Assembly: GCA_007844125.1 (NCBI GenBank)
Contig: CM017563.1
Coordinates: 13,362,335 to 13,426,334 of the forward strand
Direction of reading: 5' to 3'
Origin: Sinonovacula constricta
Taxonomy: Eukaryota; Mollusca; Bivalvia; Cardiida; Solecurtidae
Length of the DNA: 64,000 bases
The translations under genes and the position numbers were made by a program. Shown here in pieces: positions 1-10,300 of the stretch. The notes under the pieces were generated by a model. That model was not told where the DNA came from, did not search any database, and saw nothing but the letters and a program-made list of their open reading frames with translations. Each line of letters begins with the position of its first letter. Positions within the stretch are counted from its first letter, which is position 1.

Positions 1-50
1 ACGTTTTAAGATAAAAACTAACTTAAAGTTTACTGTTGTACTCACTGCAG

Positions 51-2905
51 GCCGGTGGTGCTGGTGACCGTGATTGTGATGCTGGGCCAAATTCTGCTGG
101 CCAAGTTTGTGTTTTTGCAAGAGAACGGAGCAATACTGGCCATCAATAACAGGTCAGATAACCCTTCTGTATCATTGGGTCATTGCAGTTTCTATCCCTT
201 GAAACAAATAATGAAATTAACGAAATAGTAGCGTACCTTGATTTCTTTAAAACAACGTGCTGATAGCATCATGCTTAACTTCTCTAATGTAAAACCAATA
301 AAAATGTTTGAAACTTTGTCTTAATCAGAACTATATTACCATTTTCGTGTCCATAATCTTATTTTTCAATCTTTTATGATTACATTTCTAACACATTAAC
401 TTGTAATAAAAGAAGACGTATTATCCACTGTCTTCGTATTGCTTACAGATGAGCTTTCACAAACTCCAAAAGTAAATATACGTAATTATGACCATTTCTG
501 TCTTTCAGACGAATGCTGTTCATTGGTTCCTTTTTCCTTTTCTTCTACAACATATTTATTGGCCTTGTCTCCTGCCTTCTCCGCATCCTTAAGTCTGTCT
601 TGGTCGGGGCCCTGTTTCTATCCAGGCTTGATAATAGCGCCCTCCCGCGACGCTTCCAGATGTTTGATCCAGGTAAATTTTTACTTAGTAGAATTCATAT
701 TAAAGCATCGTCACTCTGCAAATAGGTAATGCATTCTCTGATTATATATATTGCAAACGACTTAAACCGGCTTCTGTTTAGGTTTTTGATAATTCCAAAT
801 TCCCATGCTATTGACCTAAGTTGGAGATACATTAAGGACATCAGAACCACATATGTCATGCGTAGAGAAGCGTGCTGGATAGGTCACATACTTACTCTAG
901 CCATTATCAACATTGAATAATACAAACTGTAACAACAGGTTCCAATAAACTCTTGATTAAATGCTAGCACCAGAAGGCTTGACCTACATATATACATTAT
1001 TTTTATAGATCTAATCAAAGCTTTTGACAGTGTCAGTAAGGAAGCGTTCACCTGAAAAGAAATGCGGATTCCTCAAAAAGATCATGAAGATGATCAATCT
1101 GTTCCAGAATGTCAGTTTATAAATCTTTAAAGCGACACTTCGGAGCCTTCCAATGATTGCAACGAAGGTGAAGCAGGGATGTGTACTTGTGCCACTTCTA
1201 TTCAATATTCCACAGGCGCACGCAGACCTTTTTCTTGTAGTAACTATCTTCTCCCTGATTTGCTCCCTGATTTGGACCAGGATATGTTATATTATATTTA
1301 ATCTCGCAAGAGCGAACAATAAACTCCAGCCAACATTAAAGTGACTTGGTAACAGCTTTGCGAGTGTACATAAAACCACACAACCCGCACTTCAGATTTA
1401 TTTTATAAATACGTTACAATTAAGCCAATCAGAGAATTGTTTAAGACTGACGTAAACATATGACATTCATTACCGACCACACAGCTTGGAGAAGCTATGG
1501 CTAAAATAAAGTTTAAAAGTGTTGTGAAGCCTTTGAATATCCCAACCGACACCCACAGACAAGTGAACCATTTGCCGGAATCGGGACAATTATGATTCTC
1601 TAAACAAAATATATGCAAATTTGACCAACTGTGACCAAGTCGCTATTAAACACGACCATACATACTAATATAATTTCCAAATATATTTTCATACGTTTCA
1701 GGTTACTTTGTCAAACTATTATAAAGACGTAATAATAAAACTTTTCTCCAGGTTTTGCGGCATACGTTGGATTTATCCACATTGAGGCAGTTCACTCCCA
1801 CCCCGTGATGCTTGTGTTCCTCCGCTTTTTGATGTTGGACCTACAAATTAAAGACAGGGCTGGTCGAAACAAGGACATCAGTATCGCCATCGACTCTAAA
1901 GGTTTGTTAGATTGTTTGTTTTAATTCTAATATATTCATCAAATCAACACAACATCCAAATATTTTAGTTTGAAAACATCAGACAAATCTCGGGTTAAAT
2001 TTGCCAAAACACACCACTTCAGCTGAAAGGCCTTCTAACATGACATTTTAAACAAGAAGACAATGGGCTAAGCATTTTACTATTATAAAGTCATGTCTAA
2101 TCTCGGACATGCAAACAATCATAGTTTATTATAATTATTGTGTAGTTAAAAGAATGGCAATCATTTACCACGTGCAACACTTAGCCGAGGCAAAGTCTAA
2201 ACTGAGAAAAAACCGCCCGTTGCGCCGGTGTTTTGACAAATGTCTGGGGTCTTACTCCTCCAAAATAGCTGGATGTCGCTATAATGACCATAATTGATCG
2301 AACAAAACAAAACAACTGATTGTACTCCATTTGCAGAAAAATATACGGAAAACAAGGCAAGGCCAAAGAATACACAGGCGCGCAACAAGTGGCACTTGAT
2401 GTACACATTATACAGCAATCCTCAGATTCGGACATACCGTAAACAATACATCAGGTATATTAAAGATCTACAGGAGCGATTAGCTAGGAAATACAATCTA
2501 TCAACCAACGCCATGGGCTCTCTGATGAGCAATATGCAGGCAATGCAGGTCAGCGTGACTGAAATAGACGCCAAACTTGATGACGTCACACAAGGTGAAG
2601 GTCTCAGCCAGGTGAACTGGGACGCGTTGATGGGCATGAACAGATTCCGGAAGTTCTTGAAACAGAACCAAACTCCAGAAATCCAAGGCAATGGAGTGAG
2701 ACTAGAGCTGAGGGGGTTGAGTGGAAATATAAACCCAGCTTTCACGAACTCTGCGTCAGATGATACGGCGAGGACCGGAAAACAGTTATGGTCAAGATTA
2801 ACAATAACAAAGGATACAGCCCCGCAACAAAATAGTGTTACAGCCCCGCAACAAAATAGTGATACAGATCCGCAACAGAATAGTGGCCATTCAGCTGCAT
2901 TTTAG
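51..2905 (+). CDS. STRA6: STRA6-like retinol-uptake receptor, C-terminal four exons (5' partial)
   Basis: Multi-pass plasma-membrane protein; in vertebrates STRA6 takes retinol from serum retinol-binding protein into cells. Coding exons read as 51-152, 509-672, 1752-1901 and 2337-2905 (stop TAG). Each is bounded by AG/GT, and phases chain without a break (1 nt in and 2 nt out, then 1/1, 2/1, 2/stop), giving about 327 residues. Visible landmarks: hydrophobic segments in the first two exons; GFAAYVGFIHIEAVHSHPVM, which matches the vertebrate STRA6 stretch with an IEVSQSHPAM core; and KWHLMYTLYSNPQIRTYRK, matching the vertebrate WGLAYTLLHNP cytoplasmic segment, a region reported to bind calmodulin. 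The last exon extends the tail by more than 100 residues beyond this motif and ends in three copies of an 8-residue repeat (TAPQQNSx). Upstream exons lie outside the window. The family call is by remembered similarity. Orthology to STRA6 versus its paralogue RBPR2/STRA6L is not settled. Confidence 0.85.
1002..1210 (+). pseudogene. Relic of non-LTR retrotransposon reverse transcriptase
   Basis: Inside the second STRA6 intron, conceptual translation gives FIDLIKAFDSVSKEAF, then after frame breaks and stops VKQGCVLVPLLFNI. These are the two neighbouring RT blocks (FIDLxKAFDxV and xVKQGCVLxPxLFNI) of LINE-type reverse transcriptases. The catalytic YxDD block is not visible and the reading frame is broken by stops, so this is a short dead fragment in the same orientation as the host gene. 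Confidence 0.75.
2210..2312 (+). mobile_element. SINE family A, 3' fragment next to the last STRA6 exon
   Basis: Aligns to the 3' half of the full-length family A copy at 49182-49431: a ttctaccc-like block, then a 'gacaaatgtctggggt' block, a 'ctggatgtcgctataatgac' block and an A-rich tail with AACAAAACAAAAC. The tail ends about 25 nt before the splice acceptor of the last STRA6 exon, so the SINE supplies the sequence in which the branch point would lie. The tRNA head is missing. Confidence 0.7.
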
Positions 2906-3590
2906 ATACTTCCTGCATGTAAGAGTACACCTGAGTTTGCAGATTAAAACATACAAAAAATTATCATTATACACTATCTTATATTTTGTTCATCCTATCT
3001 TTCTTCACTGACACAAATGCACATACGATTTTGAAACAATTTAAATGAACATAGTTGAGGAAGATGTGAAGTATTTTAAATTTTTTCTTCAAATACACAT
3101 ATTATTAGTAATTAGTGGACAAACATTGTTGTATCAAAAACATATAGCTAATATTTAATTCTGTACATACAGGCACCATCTAATTAGTCACGATTTCCCC
3201 AGCTTCTATGATCATATATCAATTGTTAATATTTTGTAAATTCTAAATGAAATACAAATTAGTGACAATAAAAATATTGTTCATCATAAACATATACTTA
3301 TGTAATTTCCTAATGACATGAACAAGTGATAATTTAACAGCATTTTAATACACATAAACATAATACTTTTTTAGAATGTGCAAATGAAATGTAAAATAGT
3401 TATTTGTGAGAAGTATTTTAAGTATTTGCGTAGATTTATTTTCTATGTATTTATTTTTCGTACTGTGTCGCATAGGAACAGATATATTTCAATCACATCA
3501 GAGATTTATAAAAAAAAATTAAAACTGGGATATTTCCAGTCTAATGTAAATTCTATTTCTAAGAATTAATTTTCTTTTTAATGCTCATTT
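2906..3590 (+). other. Probable STRA6 3' UTR and flanking AT-rich DNA
   Basis: AT-rich sequence after the STRA6 stop. AATAAA at 3267-3272 is a possible polyadenylation signal; others occur further on (for example near 4096). No coding exon was seen. Confidence 0.4.
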
Positions 3591-3599
3591 ACACATTAT

Positions 3600-3830
3600 G
3601 GATCTCTGTTCATTTATCACGACAAATTTTCTTTCTAATTTTCATTTACATTTAGTGGCTAACTGTTCATTTCTAAGGAATCATTTTCTTTCCACAGTTC
3701 AATTATATTTCATGGATAAATGTTCATTTCATGGTATTAATTTTCTTTCTAATGGTCATTTTTGTTTAATGGATCACAGTTCAATTCTGAAATTGATTTT
3801 ATTTCCAATGTTAATTAACAATCCTTGAAT
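3600..3830. repeat. 57-bp degenerate tandem repeat, about 4 units
   Basis: The motif tgttcatttc/a recurs at 3606, 3663, 3720 and 3777, exactly 57 nt apart, each followed by a 'ttttctttctaat' block. Because 57 is divisible by 3, one forward frame stays open and shows a 19-residue periodicity (CSF..NFLSN). I regard that as a property of the repeat, not a gene. Confidence 0.8.
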
Positions 3831-4564
3831 TTTGTGTTCATTTATATAGTTATTAAATAAAAAAAAAACTGCGTACCTTCCATAGGTCTTTACGGTATGT
3901 GCTTTAAATCCTTTTGCATAATAGTAAATGTGTATGTAGTTCCTAAATACCCTGTTTGCCTTTGTCTAGAAGTAGTAAAGATTTAAATATCTGTGGTAAT
4001 TTTGATAGGACCTTTTCTTATTTACCTCATGTTTAACTGTTATCAATCTTCCCTTAATATTACATGTATACTAGAATTCTTTGTCCTTGTGTATTTAATA
4101 AACATTAATTTGTTTTTTCATAAATATATTTTTCGGTTTTATGTGAACATATCATGTGTTACCATTTACCTCATTTCAATTTAACTTGCATGCATAATTG
4201 ATATTTGTCATTTTACTTTTATATAAATGTAACCTTACATATGCTTTACATGTGTTCATATTATTTATTGTCCCACAGCTTATAAAAGTCCTAAATGTCT
4301 TTTGATTGCCCATCAATTTGCTTGTCTAATTTTTTGTACTTCATGCATTTCATATAAACAGCTATAAAGGTGTTGTCATACAGTTGTAAAAGGGTTCTTG
4401 TCGAGCCGAGCGATTTTTCTAAAAAAGGAACCATGTATGCAAATGGTAACAGTATATCTTGCAGTTACAAACATATCAATGTAGCAGTCAACAATGACAA
4501 ATAACAGCTTGCAATAACAAAGAAAACATTCAGAAAATAATATGGACATCGAAATTTCCATGGA

Positions 4565-4680
4565 CATTGATTATTCATCTTGTTTTTTCTAAATTCCTTG
4601 CAGTAATTAATTACGTTCATGACAGTAGAGGAAGACCCCAGATAAATATATTGGTAGAACCGCCGACACACCACCAGCCA
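4565..4680 (-). mobile_element. SINE family A fragment
   Basis: Contains the reverse-complement family A core: gaggaagaccccagataaat, then a 'ggtagaaccgccgac' block. Diverged and truncated, with no tRNA head. Confidence 0.55.
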
Positions 4681-5029
4681 TTGATAACTTATAATATAGT
4701 ATATGATTCCTGAAATAAGTTTTCATAGATGCTAATAATAGAACTGCCATTTCCATTTAGCTCTTTTCTCTATGGGGATGTTATCTGCAGCATGGATGTT
4801 GCATATATACAAAATTGTTGTTAGGGTTAATATAGCTCTAAAAGTACCCCTTAACAAACTTTCGGTCAGAGATAATAAGGGGATTTGCAGGCATTTTGCC
4901 GATAGTGTGCAGCGACATTTCTATCATTATAGCACAGGGGCACTTATGAGGTGCCAGGGAACTGAATCCGGCCAGTTCTATATACTAACACTGACGAGTC
5001 GGGCATAATGCTGTCCTCTTAGCCCGAGC

Positions 5030-5132
5030 GTAAGTACGGAAGCCACTGCTTCAAACTTTAAGTCTCTGGTTTGATCAGGCTGGGGTTTGAACCTGCGAGC
5101 TTACGATCCACAAGCCAACGCTCTAAGAGATA
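5030..5132 (-). mobile_element. tRNA-like SINE head, third type
   Basis: On the minus strand there is a box-B-like GGTTCAAACCC (5083-5093 on plus) and upstream of it a box-A-like stretch around 5117-5129, about 35 nt apart, as in a tRNA-derived pol III promoter. It differs from SINE families A and B. No clear tail or target duplication was seen. Confidence 0.4.
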
Positions 5133-5574
5133 ATTAAAACAGGTCAATGATAGACAACAATAATAAACAGTTGTAGTTTCATACTTTTCTATTTACATAT
5201 AAATACAATATTATCATAAAACTACACCAACACAGAAATATACATTTTGATCTATTTGATAAAGTTGGTCCACATAATTGTCTTTTACCTGTTCCTTACC
5301 TCGCTCATTACTTGTATGTTTTATATAAGAATTATACCAGATCAACTACTGAGCCTTCATTGGCTATCACATGTAGTAACACAAATATTGAACAATCATC
5401 TGGCCAGAATTTTTTTAACTATATGTATGATAAATCTTGTATGTTTTACACAAGAATTATACCCGATTAACAGATCATACAAATGTCAGTCAAAATGTCT
5501 TTATCACTAACTTGTCAGCATACCAGCAGAAAAAATTAGCCACACCCCTACTGACATGATCTATATAATCCTAA

Positions 5575-6482
5575 AGATGGTTTCCAACATATTGGACCAA
5601 ATTTTTTCCCATTGAACAACCACATATTATTGTTTTTCTTCAGCGGATCCCATGAAATGCTGTTTATTGATGTTCTACCTCTATGCAATTAATGATGCAT
5701 AACACTCAATTTATCATTACAAAAATGCATTTCCTATTCAAGTCACGCTGCAGAGTTATCTATTTTTAAACTAAGAAAAACCATTATGACCACATACTTT
5801 TGCGATGACCATGCATCATCATCCAGGGAGTCTGGTCTGATGTACATTTTTAGCAGATTTCCCTATCATGCACATATAGAGATTTGGAAAGAATAAAGAT
5901 TAGGGACAATGTATTTCATGATTTGTATTGTGTAGCAATTTAGGTATTGTCCAAAAACGTTTTTACTCTGACTGAAGTTTGCGTTTATGTAGAAAGCAGA
6001 TCCAAAACCGGAGTAATACTTCGCTATATGTATCTGATACAGGCAAACCAGGGGTAAAATTTTCCTACATTTATTTGATACAGGCAAACCAGGGGTAATA
6101 TTTTGCTACATGTATCTGATACAGGCATAACCGAGTTATATTTTGCAATACGTATCTGAGACAGACAAACCATTTTGTTGACAAAATATTTTGCTACATG
6201 TATCTGATACAGGCAAAACTGGGGTTAAAGTTTCCTACATTTATTTGATACAGGCATAACCAGGGGTAATATTTTGCTACACATATCTGATACAGGCAAA
6301 ACTGGGGTAAAATTTTCCTACATTTATTTGATACAGGCATAACCAGGGGTAATATTTTGCTACACATATCTGATACAGGCAAAACTGGGGTAAAAGTTTC
6401 CTACATTTATTTGATACAGGCATAACCAGGGGTAATATTTTGCTGCATGTATCTTAGACAGGCAAACTGTCAGATGCCACCT
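5575..6482. mobile_element. TTAA-flanked miniature transposon, copy 1 (internally expanded)
   Basis: The right end is ...gtcagatgCCACCT followed by TTAA (6483-6486). The left end, AGATGGTTTCC..., follows CTAA, a one-base variant of TTAA. Blocks shared in order with the copies at 23550 and 30887: aatgctgttTATTgatg, tttcctaTTcaagtcacgct, tagatttggaaagaat and the terminal repeat. It is 908 bp against 485 bp for the copy at 30887; the excess is the 42-bp tandem array inside it. No transposase ORF, so non-autonomous. TTAA target sites are typical of the Kolobok and piggyBac superfamilies. Confidence 0.65.
6020..6470. repeat. 42-bp tandem repeat organised as 84-bp dimers
   Basis: Alternating monomers carry 'attttgctacatgtatctga' and 'tttcctacatttatttgata', each followed by tacaggca(a/t)aac(c/t)(a/g)gggg. 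The last three 84-bp dimers are nearly identical, which points to recent unequal exchange. The array lies wholly within the TTAA element at 5575-6482. Confidence 0.85.
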
Positions 6483-7263
6483 TTAATTACGCACCGTATG
6501 CATAAAAACATCATGTCAACCCAACAAAGCTCTTAGATTGGCACTAATCTACCCTCCTAATCCAACTTGTAGTTAGACTCCTCTAGCAGACCTTCAATTC
6601 AGTCATAAATAAGATTTGTTCACTGTATATACAAGTTTGCCAACAATTACAAAAACAAAGATATCGTTTTTCACTTCAGTGCACTCAGTAACATTGTAGT
6701 TGGATCTAGATAGATATAACTGCACCAACAAAATTCTAAACTTTGTTTTACACATTAATCAGTCTCTGTCAAGAACTAATGTTAATATCTCAGCACTATG
6801 TCACATCGTAGTTGGATGTTGACAGACTACACCAATAGAAGTCTAAAATTTGTTTTCAAGATTCAGTCTATGTACCTTATCTCTATACTTGGTAAAGCCC
6901 ATGCAATCACTGGGGTAATCAGTCTCTGCTGTGCAATGTAGAAACATGTTATAATACACGCTAAACCCGAAATATATTCAAGACTTATCTCTGAATGTTA
7001 CCTCTGCAATAACTTTTTGTAATGTAAATCTCAGCTTCATATAATTGTGCTGAAGAGCAGTAGAAATTAAACACATTAAATTACTTTGCACTTGTTGCAG
7101 TTTTGACCTTCCATTCCAATTATGCTACCAAGTCGCACAGTATACAACCATCATTGTCAAATGTTTAGTTCAATGTACACTGCACTCACTCTCAATCAGC
7201 TGCAGATTTCTTTGCAGTTACAGTCATCTTTTACTTGTCTGAACAGTGTGCATATGTTGATAC
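6483..7263. other. Intergenic, no feature seen
   Basis: Ordinary AT-rich sequence between the TTAA element and the 3' end of TAF6; I see neither exons nor repeats here. Confidence 0.5.
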
Positions 7264-7269
7264 TTTATT
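7264..7269 (-). terminator. Candidate TAF6 polyadenylation signal
   Basis: AATAAA on the minus strand, 38 nt past the TAF6 stop codon. This would give a very short 3' UTR. A downstream site is equally possible and no transcript evidence is available. Confidence 0.35.
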
Positions 7270-7306
7270 GAACATTATTAATTCCCAAAGACAATACAAA
7301 TCTCCC

Positions 7307-10300
7307 TCAAGGTGGGTTTTCAGTCTTAAGTATTGAGATCTGTGTGACACCATGTGGCGTTTGATCGGTGCTGAATACTGACCTCACGCCCACTTCATTG
7401 GCGCCCGGTGTTTGCGATAAGTTCTGGGAACCGGGGCCAGACTGTGGAACTGACATAACAACAATCTTCTGACCACTGACTGTGGCTGTCGTAGTAACTG
7501 AAGAATGTTGTTGCTGCTGCGGCCCAGGTAACATCTTAACAATAGATGTGCCAGTGTTTTGTGAGGCCTGTAGTACCGATGGTTGTGGGATGGTTGGGCG
7601 TGGCTGGGACGACATGATGACATATTTCTGGGATGATCCGATGCCGGAGAGCCCTGGTGTGGTCGGGGTACGAGGCAAAGTGAGACTGCCGGTCTGCTGA
7701 AGACGGGCTGCAGCCTGGGCTTGTGTTAAGGTTCCAGGTCCACTCATGACTATATGTGGCTTCTGTAAAAAAACAACATTTTTTTTATAATATACAAAAT
7801 ATGGATGACTGATCTGAATCTAAATGTCTTGCTAAGGTCTGGTCAATTCACACTAACGTTAAGATTAAGAAGCTTAGTTTTATATAAACATCCATCTCAT
7901 CCAACAGATGGTGAAATTTCAACCACAGAATGGGTATATTAGCCACGATTTTTGTAAACCAATGCATTTAAAACACCAAAATCGCTCTATTTGTTATGAG
8001 TTCATTGGATACTCTACCAAAACTTCTATTTAGACACATGATGGTAATGTTTTAAGACTTTTTTATCGTGCAAATTTGCAAATTGTTGTACACATGAGAA
8101 TTTTAAATAAAAATGTCATGAGAGGTATGATGTTTGTTTAGTTTAGTGGCCCACTAACAAACTTTCAGTTATCCAGTGACAGTGTTCAATTTAGGGACAT
8201 ATAGTTCTGCCTTCAATGTAAATTTACTGTTGTAAAGAACTGGAATTAATCCTCAACCAGTCACAATTATTCTGACTCCATGTATATGGGTCAAGGAACA
8301 TTCCTTAAATTTGCTGAAGCATAAAAGGCAGACATACCACTATCATTTTTATGACTGGTATGTTGCAGCTAAAATAGGCAAAACCTTATGCCCACATGAG
8401 GAAATATTTAATTCACACAATACCTGTTGTATGTGTATGGCTGTTTTCTGTGTCTGCCCAGGTGCCGCTGAGGATGTAGCAGAGGTAGAGGAGGCTGAGA
8501 GAGTACGTTCTTTGGTGACAGCCGAATGAAGGAGGGGTCCCAAGTAGCCATAGTTGTTCATATAGTCCTCCACTGTGTCACTAGAAGGTCTCACTGTCTT
8601 CAACACAGGGGGTATATACTTCTGTGGGGGCAAGGATTGGGTATTAGTCATTTATATGGTTGCTATGAGAAAAATAATAATCTTCTAGGAAACAAAATGT
8701 TTATATAGTCTTTAACTGTGTTACTATGGGGTCTGACCGTCTTCAACACAGGGAATGTACTTCTGTGGGAGAAAGGATTGGGTACAAGTTATGAAAATAG
8801 TTGTTAAAGTAGAGAATAATGTATATTTTCCATGGAACTTCATACAGTTCTTACCACATTCACTTCACTAAAAACGGATTTTGATAGAAGCTTGGGTCTT
8901 GTCCACAACATGGTATGTAATGTTGTATATGATGCAAGCTACAAAGGTACATACTGTTGCTATTTTCTTGATATTGTCGGCAGCAATGCGATCAGCACTA
9001 TTGGTCACTGGTCCCTCTATAGCCAAACGAACCCTCTCCCCGATACTCTTAAGGTTGGGCAGCACAAACGATATTATCACCTGGAACCAGAGATAAAACT
9101 TCTACTGTCATTTCAGCAGATATCTGCATAAGAAATCAATATCAATCATGAAAAATATTGTCTGTGTAGAAAATTTAGTAATTTTAAGTTGGGCAGAAAG
9201 AGTGTGTTAAAACAGATTCAATTGGTTAATGTTGTTGGTTTTATTTTGTTACACCGCACCAAGACAATTGTGCTTATATTGTCAATGTTACAGATCAACC
9301 AAGCGATTTACTTATACACCGCAACATTAAACATGAAGCGTCTATTAATTATGATCAACAGAGTTGTCGTTCCTACCGCAAGTCGCTAGTGCATATAAAG
9401 TCAAATCCAATACAGCCGTTTTTAGATCAACAGGTAACAAGTCGGTCTATTTTTAGCAGAAACTAGTTTGTGTACAATTTATTGATACAAAAATAGAAGT
9501 ACTTCTTTCAGTTTTATTTGTTCTTTATTTTTATTAGCGTGTGCCAAAATGACCCATTCTGTTAAAAAATGTGCGCCAACCCTAAAAATTCTGCGCCAAT
9601 CCCTCAAAGGCGCGCTCTAGCCTAAACACTGAAGACCCCAGACCAAACAGGGAGAACATATTAATGCAAACATCTAATGACTTTTTTTTATGGCTTGACC
9701 ATGCTTCGGGAAGTAATCTTGCCCTTCATTTCACATTAATTCACGGAACAGCTTTTTGTCTCATCAGAGACAGGAATAATCTTGAATTGTTCTGTTTGCA
9801 GCTTCCTGTGATAAGCAGTAGAATATTGCATTTACCTCCTGACCAAGTTCACCTAAGCCAGACAGAGCCCCGTATATGGTTGCCAAGGCCGCCTTCTCTG
9901 ACCGTATGGCTTTGGAGAATGTCTTTGTAATCCGAGCCTGGATGTTGTTAGTGTTGTTATGGAAGTTCCTGAAATGGTTTAATAAAGGAAGAGGGTTTTG
10001 TGAAGAATATTCAACATTTAAATCATTTAGCAACATTATCCATATATCTAAAATCATGTTAAAGCTACAATAAAATTTAGCTAAAAAATGCCATGTAGTA
10101 TCAGCTCTTTTTTATATGCAGTAGACACAAACTATCCATTCATTTAAAATCCAAAAGAATAAAGTTTAAGTTAAGCAGCGCCCAGTTATGGTAATTATAG
10201 CAAAGTCCAGTTATATTTGTAAAGGAAGACCCAAGACAAATGTCTGGGTAGAACCACCAGCGCACCTTTCCACATTAGGTCCTTCGAACTAAGAACAAAG

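Noticed and set aside
8311..8708. Plus-strand ORFs over TAF6 exon 10
   Set aside because: Antisense shadows of a well-supported coding exon.
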